DNA of 64,000 bases from the NCBI GenBank assembly GCA_037190225.1, contig JBBCJL010000011.1, forward strand, positions 62,001 to 126,000. Reading direction: 5' to 3'. This DNA is from MKSF01 sp037190225 (GTDB lineage Bacteria; Bacteroidota; Bacteroidia; Chitinophagales; Chitinophagaceae). How positions within the stretch are numbered: position 1 is the stretch's first letter; every line of letters begins with the position of its first letter. The notes beneath the pieces were generated by a model. It ran no database searches. It was not told the origin of the DNA and was given only the letters and a program-made list of their open reading frames with translations. This document shows, piece after piece, positions 1 to 8,238 of this stretch. Both the position numbers and the translations under genes were made by a program.

Positions 1-102
1 ACCCAGGCACTGAGCAAATCTTCGCTGGAATGGATCAGGAACAATCCCGCCGCGTTCAGGGAGTTTTCCGAATGGGTCAACAGCGGGGGAAAAGAGCAAT
101 AA
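1..102 (+). CDS. 3' end of an unidentified gene (partial)
   Basis: An open frame enters from the left edge and ends in TAA at 100-102, giving the last 33 residues of a protein whose start lies outside the window. The tail is hydrophilic with two Trp residues and ends GGKEQ. Codon use (AGG, CTG, GCC) matches the real genes of the window. It is too short to assign a family, and there is no terminator hairpin directly after it. Confidence 0.45.
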   Translation, partial: TQALSKSSLEWIRNNPAAFREFSEWVNSGGKEQ

Positions 103-256
103 ATAAGGGATTTTGACGGACCGGCATCAGCTTGTATTACGGAATCAGCGATTGATTAATAAACTCAAACAGGTGCAACATAATGATCTATAATAATAGA
201 TACTAAATATTGTGATTAATATTAGGTGTTACTATTATTCACACCATTTCAAAAAA

Positions 257-287
257 AGAGTGAGCAATCAGAAAAATTGCTCACTCT
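257..287 (-). terminator. Rho-independent terminator, leftward
   Basis: A perfect 12-bp stem pairs AGAGTGAGCAAT (257-268) with ATTGCTCACTCT (276-287) around a 7-nt loop. An A-run at 251-257 becomes the U-tract on the minus strand. It lies 20 nt past the stop of the small gene at 308-493 and supports that gene being transcribed. Confidence 0.75.
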
Positions 288-307
288 TTATAATTTACTT
301 TCAATCA

Positions 308-493
308 TTATCTATATACTCTTTTCCTTTTGAAAAGAATGTGGTAGAATAATACTATATACGGTATTATAGGAGCAGTGAATCTAATAACAGATTTTTG
401 CTGCCTGGTTAATTCAAAATTATCCATTTCGTTAAAACTGAAATATATTAGCGATATATGAATAACTATAGCAATAGTGGCAAATATTATCAT
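308..493 (-). CDS. small two-helix membrane protein, unknown function
   Basis: A 61-aa protein with two predicted membrane segments, residues about 1-20 and 37-54, joined by a short acidic and basic linker and ending in a basic tail (KRKRVYR). An in-frame TAG sits two codons before the ATG, so the start is fixed. A strong terminator follows at 257-287, which argues that this is a real transcription unit despite its size and AT-rich composition. I do not recognise a family. No functional link to the neighbours is visible. Confidence 0.5.
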   Translation of the reverse strand: MIIFATIAIVIHISLIYFSFNEMDNFELTRQQKSVIRFTAPIIPYIVLFYHILFKRKRVYR

Positions 494-692
494 AGCCTAA
501 GGGGGTTTTATCAGTTAATATTTTGATGCGATTATGATACAAGATGCAGAGATAGAATAGCGCTTGTACCAGTCATGTCCATACCCTGAATAATCTATTA
601 ATTGCATTGCATAGGAATAAATGTATTCAGGAATATAATCCAACATACTAATATAAAAAATATTAATTATTTCAGACAGTTAAAATTAATAG

Positions 693-864
693 CTATCTAT
701 ATAAGCAGCAAAGCAATCATATAGCAGGTGTAAGAGATTCCTGGCATCCGTTCGGAATGATCGCCCTCCTAAGTACATTTATAGCAAAACGGTCCCTGGC
801 TCCGCAGAGAGTACAAATCAATGAAACGTATCTGTAATAAAAGGCGTTTCCTGTAAGCAGATAG
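693..864 (+). repeat. dispersed intergenic repeat, copy A
   Basis: One of three diverged copies of the same non-coding element (others at 22372-22564 and, inverted, 50323-50520). Shared blocks in order are ATAAGCnnCAAAGCnAT near the left end, a central block ending CC[T/C]GGCTC, and TTTCCTGTAAGCAGAT at the right end. The ends are imperfect inverted repeats: CTATCT at the left and AGCAGATAG at the right. A short stem, ATTCC (737-741) with GGAAT (754-758), lies inside. It fills most of the 456-bp gene-free gap 494-949; apart from the terminator at 892-920 I see nothing else there. Confidence 0.7.
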
Positions 865-891
865 CCACTCACCTGCAACCGAAAATAAAAA

Positions 892-920
892 AGAGAGGCT
901 GCTTTTTAAGCAGCCTCTCT
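892..920 (-). terminator. Rho-independent terminator, leftward
   Basis: A perfect 13-bp stem pairs AGAGAGGCTGCTT (892-904) with AAGCAGCCTCTCT (908-920) around a TTT loop. The A-rich stretch at 883-892 gives the U-tract for leftward transcription. It lies 30 nt after the stop of the EGF-like lipoprotein gene. Confidence 0.85.
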
Positions 921-949
921 CCTATAATTCGTAAGAATTATCATATAGC

Positions 950-1492
950 TTATTTGGTCCAGATAGAAGGATTATCAGCACCGCTCATACCGAAATTGTT
1001 GATGCTGCCATCGGAAGACTGCACCCTGTATCTCAGGATCAGGCGTCCCTGTAAGCCGTAATATCCTTCGATATCAATATGGCCTTTACCTTCGATCTTT
1101 TTAATATCTTCTCCGTCAGCCAGGTCCTGCAGCGGTATATAAAGCGTGTCACCTTTTACATTGGCCTTTACAGTAGCGTCAAAAAGGTTGTAAAAATTCC
1201 TGATCTCTACCTGGTCTATGGAAGCGCCGTCCTCAACGGCACAGGTATAAGAAATAGGACCACTGCTGGATCCTGCTTCCGCTACACCCCATACGCCTTT
1301 GAATTTATCACGGGAGATAGTCTCGCAACGCTCTCCTTCATAACCGACCTGGCAGCTACAGGAACCATCATCATTACAAGCTCCGCTGTTAGCGCATACT
1401 ACAGATTTACATCTATCTTCTTTACATGAAGTAAAAGTCATTGCGGACAATAATGCCAATGAGCCTACGGCAGAAAATAAAAAGTTTCTCAT
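950..1492 (-). CDS. secreted lipoprotein with one EGF-like domain
   Basis: 180 aa. The N-terminus is a lipoprotein signal peptide with the lipobox ending at Cys23 (FTSC), so the protein is probably lipid-anchored at a membrane. Six Cys follow in the spacing of an EGF-like module (C28, C33, C39, C45, C47, C56), including the CxC and the GYEGxxC ending. The rest (about 60-180) is a beta-rich domain I do not recognise. It stands alone with its own terminator at 892-920. EGF-like modules on lipoproteins occur in Bacteroidota surface proteins, but no substrate or partner can be read from the sequence. Confidence 0.8.
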   Translation of the reverse strand: MRNFLFSAVGSLALLSAMTFTSCKEDRCKSVVCANSGACNDDGSCSCQVGYEGERCETISRDKFKGVWGVAEAGSSSGPISYTCAVEDGASIDQVEIRNFYNLFDATVKANVKGDTLYIPLQDLADGEDIKKIEGKGHIDIEGYYGLQGRLILRYRVQSSDGSINNFGMSGADNPSIWTK

Positions 1493-1718
1493 TTTATTGT
1501 AATAATAGAATTTTTAAAATGGCTAATTAATTTTTCCAGGAAAAAGAATGTGTCAACTTCTCCTTTTAGAAACTAAAAGTAAGCAAACTATTTTAAATAA
1601 CAAATATTTGACTAAAAAAAATCCGGCCCTCCCCATATTGCTTCAATTTAATTTATTTTTATGAGCTAAAATAAGGACCTTTGTTACTTTAACATTGCAA
1701 CATAGTCCATCTGAAAGT

Positions 1719-3209
1719 ATGTACAGATTCATTGCCTTATTTTTATCTTGCTGCCTCCTCTTCCATACATCATTCGCAGGACCCAAAAGAGAGTTCAGAG
1801 CGGCCTGGATAGCCACCGTCAGCAATATAGACTGGCCTTCCCGCTCAGGACTATCGGCCCAGCAGCAGCAGCAGGAGTTCATCAATCATCTCAATTTCCT
1901 GAAGCAGTGCGGCTTCAACGCAGTGATCGTGCAGGTGCGTCCGGCGGCGGATGTGCTGTACGAATCCCAGCTGGAGCCCTGGAGCCGTTTCCTCAGCGGC
2001 AAGCAGGGACAGCCGCCTTTCCCCAAATATGATCCGCTGGAGTTCATGATACAGGAGGCGCACAAGCGCAACCTGGAATTCCACGCCTGGTTCAATCCGT
2101 ACCGGGCGCTGACCAGCTCCACCTCCAACCCCAACCCCGAAAGCCATCCCACCCGGAGAAATCCCGACTGGATCATACATTACGGCAATAAGGGCTACTT
2201 TGATCCCGGCAATGCGCAGGCCCGCCAGCACATTATCAAGGTGATCATGGAGGCTGTCAGCAATTACGATATTGATGCCGTGCATATAGACGATTATTTT
2301 TACCCTTATCCCATTGCAGGCAAGCCCTTCAATGATGATGCCTCCTACGCGCTGACCGGGAACGGGATGTCCAGGGCCGACTGGCGGCGATCGAATGTCA
2401 ATACCTTTATCTGGCAGCTGCACACCAATATCAAGCAGGCCAAGCCCTGGGTGAAATTCGGCGTCAGTCCTTTCGGTGTGTGGCGGAACATCAATAAGGA
2501 CCCCAAAGGATCCAATACCGTTGGCGCCACTTCCTGCTATGACGACCTCTATTCTGACGTGCTGCACTGGGTGGATAAGAAATGGGTGGATTACGTAGCG
2601 CCCCAGCTCTATTGGGAGCACCGTCACAAAGTAGCCCCCTATGATGTCTTATTACCATGGTGGAAAGAGCATACCGGTGCCGCTCAGCTCTATATCGGGC
2701 TGGGCGTTTACAGGATGGTGGATGCCAAGCCCGGCAGCCGCTACTATGGTCCCGGCGAGATACTCAAGCAGATAGCGGCAGCCAGGGAAGCCAATGCCCA
2801 GGGCATCGTCCTGTACAGCATCAGGAGCTTCAGCAGGATCGGCACAGCTCTGCAGGACAGCCTTAAAATGAACTATTTCGGCTCCATCGCTCTGCCGCCT
2901 GCCTATACCGTACCCAATTACCTGCCTCCCAATGCTCCCCGGCTTATCGCTCAGATGAACGGCAGCCAGGCGCTGCTGAGATGGGATATAGAAAAGCACG
3001 ACAAAATGCTGCCCGGCAGGCTGACATATGTGGTGTACAGGTTCAGGGAACAGGAGCAGATCAACCTCCAGAAAGCGGAAAACATCATAGCGCTTACCGT
3101 GGCTCAGAACTTTACCGACAGGGCATCCGCCCCCGGGTATAAATACGTGGTCACTACGCTGGACCGGTGCTGGAACGAAAGCGGCGCCAGCAATATCATC
3201 AGCCTCTGA
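1719..3209 (+). CDS. GHL10-type (DUF187/YddW-like) glycoside hydrolase, secreted
   Basis: 496 aa from the ATG at 1719. An in-frame TTG eight codons earlier was rejected because the ATG directly precedes a good signal peptide (MYRFIALFLSCCLLF, then SFAG). The family hallmarks of the GHL10 TIM-barrel are clear: the opening REFRAAWIATVSNIDWPS, then HAWFNPYR, IDAVHIDDYFYPYP, FGVSPFGVW and VDYVAPQLYWEH. The last 90 residues look like a fibronectin-III-type beta domain (PNAPRL to the end). The family is thought to cleave polysaccharides; some members act on peptidoglycan-related glycans, and the substrate here is unknown. The gene is monocistronic, with the dtxR-like gene 69 bp downstream. Confidence 0.88.
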   Translation: MYRFIALFLSCCLLFHTSFAGPKREFRAAWIATVSNIDWPSRSGLSAQQQQQEFINHLNFLKQCGFNAVIVQVRPAADVLYESQLEPWSRFLSGKQGQPPFPKYDPLEFMIQEAHKRNLEFHAWFNPYRALTSSTSNPNPESHPTRRNPDWIIHYGNKGYFDPGNAQARQHIIKVIMEAVSNYDIDAVHIDDYFYPYPIAGKPFNDDASYALTGNGMSRADWRRSNVNTFIWQLHTNIKQAKPWVKFGVSPFGVWRNINKDPKGSNTVGATSCYDDLYSDVLHWVDKKWVDYVAPQLYWEHRHKVAPYDVLLPWWKEHTGAAQLYIGLGVYRMVDAKPGSRYYGPGEILKQIAAAREANAQGIVLYSIRSFSRIGTALQDSLKMNYFGSIALPPAYTVPNYLPPNAPRLIAQMNGSQALLRWDIEKHDKMLPGRLTYVVYRFREQEQINLQKAENIIALTVAQNFTDRASAPGYKYVVTTLDRCWNESGASNIISL

Positions 3210-3227
3210 CAGCCGCAAAGCCTGTAA

Positions 3228-3244
3228 TGACCTTATAAAGGTCA
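3228..3244. promoter_or_regulatory. perfect 17-bp palindrome, candidate DtxR/MntR-family operator
   Basis: TGACCTTATAAAGGTCA is a perfect inverted repeat (7-bp arms, 3-bp spacer). It lies 34 nt before the start of the metalloregulator gene at 3279 and after the stop of the glycosidase. No U-tract follows, so it is not a terminator. Size and position fit a dimer-binding operator for autoregulation. This is inference; the motif was not matched to a known box. Confidence 0.45.
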
Positions 3245-3278
3245 GCACGTTTGAAAAATTTGTTCTAAATTCGGCCAT

Positions 3279-3932
3279 GTGAATACCCAGATCGAAGAAA
3301 ACTATCTAAAGGCACTTTATCATATCTCTTTGCACAATGAAGGAGGCAAGATCAGCGTCAATGAGCTCAGCAGGCATCTGAATATCAAGATGCCCACCGT
3401 GAACAGCATGATGAAAAAGCTGAGCGATAAGGGCTATGTGACCTATGTATCCTACAAGCCCATTAAGCTGACCCCTACGGGGATGCTGACCGCGGCGCTT
3501 ATCGTGCGCAAGCACCGGCTGATAGAAATGTTCCTGGTACAGGAAATGGGCTTCGGCTGGGAAGAAGTACACGATATTGCAGAGCAGATGGAGCATATAC
3601 AATCTCCTAAATTCTTCGAAAAGATAGATGAGCTGCTGCACTATCCTAAATTCGATCCTCATGGCTCCCCTATACCTGACGCTAACGGACAGGTGGTATC
3701 CCTGAACGCCGTGCAGCTTTCCGAATGCGCTCCCGGCAGGACCGTACGCCTGGTAGGCGTCAGGGACAGCAGCGAGGAGTTCCTCCAGTATCTCACCGGC
3801 AAGCAGATCAAAATAGGCACCAAGATCAAAATAACGGGAAAAGAGGCTTTTGACGGCACAATGTACTGTGAAACCGGCAAAATGCAAATGGTATTCAGCA
3901 AGGTCATAGCGGACAAGCTGCTGGTAGAATAA
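3279..3932 (+). CDS. DtxR/MntR-family metal-dependent transcriptional regulator
   Basis: 217 aa with the three-part DtxR layout: winged helix (about 1-65), dimerisation and metal-binding helices (70-125) and a C-terminal FeoA/SH3-like domain (145-215). Metal ligands visible are H79, E83, H98, E102, E105 and H106. The position that is Cys102 in DtxR is Glu here, as in manganese-sensing MntR, but the MntR ligands Asp8 and Glu11 are Asn8 and Lys11, so the metal (Fe or Mn) cannot be called with confidence. The start is GTG at 3279; an overlapping ATG at 3277 is out of frame and hits TGA at once. A perfect palindrome at 3228-3244 may be its operator. The stop codon abuts that of rnz with no gap. 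Confidence 0.9.
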   Translation: MNTQIEENYLKALYHISLHNEGGKISVNELSRHLNIKMPTVNSMMKKLSDKGYVTYVSYKPIKLTPTGMLTAALIVRKHRLIEMFLVQEMGFGWEEVHDIAEQMEHIQSPKFFEKIDELLHYPKFDPHGSPIPDANGQVVSLNAVQLSECAPGRTVRLVGVRDSSEEFLQYLTGKQIKIGTKIKITGKEAFDGTMYCETGKMQMVFSKVIADKLLVE

Positions 3933-4880
3933 TTATGATCCTTCAGAAGCTGCCGCCGCATCCTCGTAACGTATGGTGAATATATCACCGGACTGGGTGG
4001 CAATCGTATTGGAGAATATCTCTTTTGCTTCCGCTTCAAATTCAGATATATGCTCATACCGGGATGAATAGTGTCCTATCAGCAGGCGGGCAACCCCTGC
4101 ATTGCACGCGGTCGCCGCAGCCTGGTGGGTCGTGCTGTGGAACCGGAGCATCGCCTTATCCTCATCTTTCTTCAGGTAAGTGGTTTCGTGGTAGATGGTA
4201 TGACAGCCCTGTATGTAAGGAATAAAGCTGTCTGTAAAGACCGTATCCGCGCAATAGGCATAGGTCGGCTCAGGCTGGGGAGCCGCGGTCACCCATTCAT
4301 TCCTGATGACTTCCCCGTCTTTAGTGATATAATCTGTACCCTCTTTCAGCCGGGGATAGAAATAACGCGGGATACCATACTGCCTGCAGGCTTCGGGGAT
4401 GATCTTCCTGCCGGTACTTTTGGCAGTGAATTTAAACCCGTGGCAGGGAATACGATGCGTCACGGGAAAACAGCTGACACTGTAATACGGGGTATCCAGC
4501 AGTATCCTGTGCTCGCCTGCATTGGCTATAGGATGAAAAAAAAGCGGGTAATTCAGTGTACCGCCACCGATGGACAGCTGTATCTGCAAGATCTGCTCCA
4601 GCTCAGGAGGTCCGTATATGTTCAGCGGTAACGCCCGGTTCAAAAGATTCATGGAAGTGACCAGGCCTATCAGCCCGAAATAATGATCACCATGCAGGTG
4701 ACTGATGAAAATATGCTCTATCTTCCCCCATCCCATACCCAGCTTCTGCAGCTGCATTTGCGTGCCTTCCCCGCAGTCCACCATAAAATGCTGGTCCCTT
4801 ATGGCCACTATCTGCGAAGAAGGCAGCCTGCCGTGAGCAGGTAAGGCGGAATTATTTCCCAGGATGGTTATGGTTATCAT
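3933..4880 (-). CDS. rnz: ribonuclease Z (tRNA 3' processing endonuclease)
   Basis: 315 aa, the usual bacterial length. It removes 3' trailers from tRNA precursors. The metallo-beta-lactamase fold is shown by the zinc motif HLHGDH (H61-H66), the opening LGNNSALP with R18, and FMVDCGEGTQ (33-41); a late histidine motif, IGHYSSRY, follows near residue 270. Its ATG overlaps the stop of the upstream STAS gene by 4 nt, so the two are translationally coupled. It converges on the DtxR-like gene with directly abutting stop codons. Confidence 0.95.
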   Translation of the reverse strand: MITITILGNNSALPAHGRLPSSQIVAIRDQHFMVDCGEGTQMQLQKLGMGWGKIEHIFISHLHGDHYFGLIGLVTSMNLLNRALPLNIYGPPELEQILQIQLSIGGGTLNYPLFFHPIANAGEHRILLDTPYYSVSCFPVTHRIPCHGFKFTAKSTGRKIIPEACRQYGIPRYFYPRLKEGTDYITKDGEVIRNEWVTAAPQPEPTYAYCADTVFTDSFIPYIQGCHTIYHETTYLKKDEDKAMLRFHSTTHQAAATACNAGVARLLIGHYSSRYEHISEFEAEAKEIFSNTIATQSGDIFTIRYEDAAAASEGS

Positions 4881-5254
4881 TCTTCTCCGAGTATATCTCT
4901 TTCCAGCACCTCCATATTGATGATATCGACCGCTTCCACCAGCGTAGGCGTGATATTCAGGCTTAAATGAAGACGTTCCTGCTTGATTTTATTAAATACT
5001 TCACTGTTCAGATTGGTAAATACAATAGAGCCGTTCATCCTGTTATAAACCCAGTCATGCAATTCCATCAGCGGTTCATTGGCCTCGATCTCGTATTTAT
5101 GGCAGTTACTCAAATCAATAATGAAGTTATTTATGCCATTATGATCATTTTTCTGAATGCTTTGCATTAGGTTTTCTGTCATATTTGCATCCAATATGCT
5201 ATTCTCGGGAATAATCTGCATATAGGTCTCTCTGGTATCAAATTTGAGTGTCAT
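4877..5254 (-). CDS. STAS-like domain protein
   Basis: 125 aa. Sequence and length fit a stand-alone STAS/anti-anti-sigma-type fold: the alternating strand FIIDLSNC (43-50) is followed by a helix and the strand GSIVFTNL. A Ser/Thr at the usual phosphorylation position is not obvious. It is the first gene of a two-gene unit with rnz (4-nt overlap). Why a STAS-like protein is coupled to RNase Z is not evident from sequence, though the pairing recurs in Bacteroidota as far as I recall. Confidence 0.7.
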   Translation of the reverse strand: MTLKFDTRETYMQIIPENSILDANMTENLMQSIQKNDHNGINNFIIDLSNCHKYEIEANEPLMELHDWVYNRMNGSIVFTNLNSEVFNKIKQERLHLSLNITPTLVEAVDIINMEVLERDILGEE

Positions 5255-5295
5255 TATATAGCTATATTTATTAAAAATATAAGGGTTCTATGCGC

Positions 5296-5303
5296 CAAAT
5301 ATA
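5296..5303 (-). promoter_or_regulatory. Bacteroidota-type -7 box for the STAS-rnz unit
   Basis: Reading the minus strand, TATATTTG matches the TAnnTTTG consensus, about 42 nt before the STAS start codon at 5254. No clear TTG -33 element is seen. Confidence 0.45.
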
Positions 5304-5364
5304 AGTGTAAATATTTTAAACCCGTATTTGTAATGAGGGATTTTACTAAAAAGATATTGCATTA

Positions 5365-5372
5365 TACTTTTG
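5365..5372 (+). promoter_or_regulatory. candidate -7 box upstream of clpC
   Basis: TACTTTTG matches TAnnTTTG on the plus strand, about 147 nt before the clpC ATG, which would give a long 5' leader. The leader is AT-rich. No heat-shock CIRCE or CtsR operator is visible. Confidence 0.35.
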
Positions 5373-5518
5373 GCATATATACTTCTTAGATGGGTTTCAG
5401 TATTTTTAGTTTAAATTTTCATTGTAAATTATTTTCAAAAAATTGACAGCTTTTTATCAGGGAAAAACCTTACTTTTAATAATCATAGCGCAATTTTAGT
5501 TTAAAAAGTCAAATTGAT

Positions 5519-8068
5519 ATGGACGCAAACTTTTCATCAAAGATCAAAGATATCATCTCCAGCAGCAGGGAAGAAGCATTGCGGCTGGAAAACGATGTTA
5601 TAGGTACAGAGCACTTTATACTCAGCATTATCAGGGACGGTGACAATATTGCCCTTCAGATACTGGAATCTGCAGGCATTGACCTCTATGAGCTCAAGAA
5701 AGAGATCGAGGATGTGGTAAGGAACAAGAGCGCAGAAAGGATCAATATCAATACACAGAGCATTCCTTTGACCCGCCAGGCTGAAAAAGTACTCAGGATC
5801 ACCGTGCTGGAAGCCAGAACGCTTAAAAGCAAAATGGTTGAAGTGGAGCATATGATGCTTTCCATACTGAGGAACCAGGAAAACCCGGCCACACAGATAT
5901 TACAGCAGCAGCACGATATGAGCTACGATAAATTCAAAAAGGAGCTGCTGGCCATCCTGGGAGAAACCCCCAAAGGTGAGTTCGGTGACAGTGAGGGAGA
6001 GGAATATGAGGACGAGACCAAGAATTACCAGCGTAAAAGCGCCCAGGGAAGCGGCGGGGCTACCAAATCCAAGACCCCGGTGCTGGATAATTTCGGGAGA
6101 GATATTACCAGGCTGGCAGAGCAGGGCAACCTGGACCCCATTGTAGGCCGTGAATCCGAGATAGAAAGGGTTTCCCAGATCCTGTCCCGCAGGAAAAAGA
6201 ACAATCCTATCCTCATAGGCGAACCCGGTGTGGGTAAGACCGCCATCGTAGAGGGACTGGCATTAAGGATCGTGCAGAAAAAGGTATCCCGCGTGCTGTA
6301 CAACAAGCGCGTGATCAGCCTGGACCTGGCGGCGCTCGTGGCAGGCACCAAATACCGGGGCCAGTTTGAAGAGCGTATCAAGGCCATTATGACCGAGCTT
6401 GAAAAGAACAGGGATATTATCCTCTTCATTGACGAGATCCATACCATCATCGGGGCCGGCGGAGCGTCCGGCAGCCTGGATGCGTCCAATATCTTCAAGC
6501 CCGCGCTGGCAAGAGGAGAGCTCCAGTGCATCGGGGCGTCCACCCTGGATGAATACCGCATGCACATCGAGAAGGACGGCGCGCTGGACAGGCGCTTCCA
6601 GAAAGTGCTGGTAGAGCCGCCAAGCGTAGAGGAAACCATTACGATACTGAACAATATCCGTCCCAAATACGAAGAATTCCATAATGTGGCGTTCGATGAC
6701 GAAGCCATCAATGCCTGCGTGAAGCTGAGCGACCGGTATATGACCGACCGCCTGCTGCCGGATAAGGCCATTGATGTTATGGACGAGGTGGGCGCCCGCG
6801 TGCACCTGAAGAACATTGATGTACCCAAGCACATCATAGACCTGGAGCAACAGATAGAAGATATCAAGGCAGAGAAGATCAACGTGGTCAAAAAGCAGAA
6901 ATATGAAGATGCCGCAGCCTTAAGGGATAAGGAAAAACGGCTGGAAGAAGACCTGGAGAAAGCCAAGAAGGACTGGGAAGAGGAAAGCAAGGAAAAACGT
7001 TACCCTGTAACGGAAGAGGATATCGCGGAAGTGGTCAGCATGATGACCGGCATCCCCGTGATGCGTATGGTGGAAGCGGAAAGTGAAAAGCTCCGCAGGA
7101 TGGGCGAGGTGCTCCAGGGTAAAGTGATCGGCCAGAGCGAGGCCATCGGCAAGGTGGTGAAAGCCATCCAGCGTAACCGGGTAGGTCTGAAAGACCCTAA
7201 AAAGCCCATCGGCTCCTTCGTATTCCTCGGACCGACAGGTGTGGGTAAGACAGAGCTTGCCAAAGCCCTGGCCCGTTTCCTGTTCAACAATGACGATTCC
7301 CTTATCAGGATCGACATGAGTGAATATATGGAGAAATTCAGCGTGAGCCGACTGATCGGTGCGCCTCCGGGATATGTAGGCTATGAGGAAGGCGGGCAGC
7401 TGACGGAAAAGGTAAGGCGCAAGCCATACGCGGTCATACTGCTGGACGAGATAGAAAAAGCGCACCCGGATATCTTCAATATCCTGCTGCAGGTGCTGGA
7501 CGATGGTATGCTGACGGACGGACTTGGCAGGAAAGTGGACTTTAAGAATACCATCATCATTATGACCTCCAACATCGGGGTACGCCAGCTGAAAGAATTC
7601 GGCGATGGTGTGGGCTTTGTTACCCAGGCCAGGTCGGCTTCCTCGGAAGAGAACAGCAAGGGCGTGATCGAAAGAGCCTTAAAACGCACTTTCAGCCCCG
7701 AGTTCCTGAACCGCCTGGATGACGTGATCATCTTCAATTCGCTTAATGAGGACGACATTGATAAGATCATTGATGTTATTATGGCGGATGTGCTGAAACG
7801 TATGAGAACGCTCGGCTATGAGCTTTCGCTGGAAAAAGACGCCAGGAACTTTATCGCCAAGAGAGGCTATGACCAGCAGTTCGGTGCAAGGCCGCTGCAC
7901 AGGGCCATCCAGAAATATCTGGAAGATCCTCTGGCAGAAGAGATCCTGAATAAAACAGTCAAAGAAGGCGACAGCATCCTGGTAAAGCTGGATACGGACG
8001 GCGAAAAGCTCGCTTTCGAGGTACTGCCTGAAATAGACATAGATGTGGAGGCCAAAAAGGACCAGTAA
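5519..8068 (+). CDS. clpC: ClpC-type AAA+ unfoldase (Clp protease ATPase)
   Basis: 849 aa. Two Clp_N repeats (about 1-145) lead to an acidic linker and two AAA+ modules. Walker A motifs are GEPGVGKT (K240) and GPTGVGKT (K577), with Walker B at LFIDEIHT and VILLDEIEKAH. The middle region contains a UVR-type motif (KYEDAAALRDKEKRLEEDL), which marks ClpC rather than ClpB; the long ClpB coiled coil is absent. It unfolds substrates in the cytoplasm and feeds them to ClpP, which is encoded elsewhere. It is monocistronic with a strong terminator at 8094-8132. Several long antisense frames across it are shadows. Confidence 0.95.
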   Translation: MDANFSSKIKDIISSSREEALRLENDVIGTEHFILSIIRDGDNIALQILESAGIDLYELKKEIEDVVRNKSAERININTQSIPLTRQAEKVLRITVLEARTLKSKMVEVEHMMLSILRNQENPATQILQQQHDMSYDKFKKELLAILGETPKGEFGDSEGEEYEDETKNYQRKSAQGSGGATKSKTPVLDNFGRDITRLAEQGNLDPIVGRESEIERVSQILSRRKKNNPILIGEPGVGKTAIVEGLALRIVQKKVSRVLYNKRVISLDLAALVAGTKYRGQFEERIKAIMTELEKNRDIILFIDEIHTIIGAGGASGSLDASNIFKPALARGELQCIGASTLDEYRMHIEKDGALDRRFQKVLVEPPSVEETITILNNIRPKYEEFHNVAFDDEAINACVKLSDRYMTDRLLPDKAIDVMDEVGARVHLKNIDVPKHIIDLEQQIEDIKAEKINVVKKQKYEDAAALRDKEKRLEEDLEKAKKDWEEESKEKRYPVTEEDIAEVVSMMTGIPVMRMVEAESEKLRRMGEVLQGKVIGQSEAIGKVVKAIQRNRVGLKDPKKPIGSFVFLGPTGVGKTELAKALARFLFNNDDSLIRIDMSEYMEKFSVSRLIGAPPGYVGYEEGGQLTEKVRRKPYAVILLDEIEKAHPDIFNILLQVLDDGMLTDGLGRKVDFKNTIIIMTSNIGVRQLKEFGDGVGFVTQARSASSEENSKGVIERALKRTFSPEFLNRLDDVIIFNSLNEDDIDKIIDVIMADVLKRMRTLGYELSLEKDARNFIAKRGYDQQFGARPLHRAIQKYLEDPLAEEILNKTVKEGDSILVKLDTDGEKLAFEVLPEIDIDVEAKKDQ

Positions 8069-8093
8069 GATACCTTCCTCCTGATTACATAAT

Positions 8094-8132
8094 AAACAAC
8101 CCTGCCGCTTTTATAAAGCGGCAGGGTTGTTT
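8094..8132 (+). terminator. strong Rho-independent terminator after clpC
   Basis: An 18-bp perfect stem (8094-8111 with 8115-8132) has a TAT loop, the arm core being CCCTGCCGCTTT. TTTATTT completes the U-rich tract. It is 26 nt past the clpC stop. Confidence 0.9.
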
Positions 8133-8238
8133 TATTTAACAGCTACCTTCCAGAAGATACACGGGAAGTATCCGGATGGACGGTACACCTTATCGTTCAT
8201 TGGCAGGTCCCCCTGATGCTGACACATCCTCCATAGCC

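Noticed and set aside
693..864. The repeat as an insertion sequence.
   Set aside because: Under 200 bp, no transposase frame, and no obvious target duplication; at most a non-autonomous element.
1851..2627. A 258-aa frame opposite the GHL10 glycosidase.
   Set aside because: Val/Gly/His-rich shadow translation of a confident gene on the other strand.
6025..7770. Long minus-strand open frames across clpC (for example 6025-6990 and 7381-7770).
   Set aside because: They lie wholly inside a clear ClpC gene, have Ser/Arg/Leu-rich low-complexity translations, and no homologue-like motif; they are shadows of codon bias.
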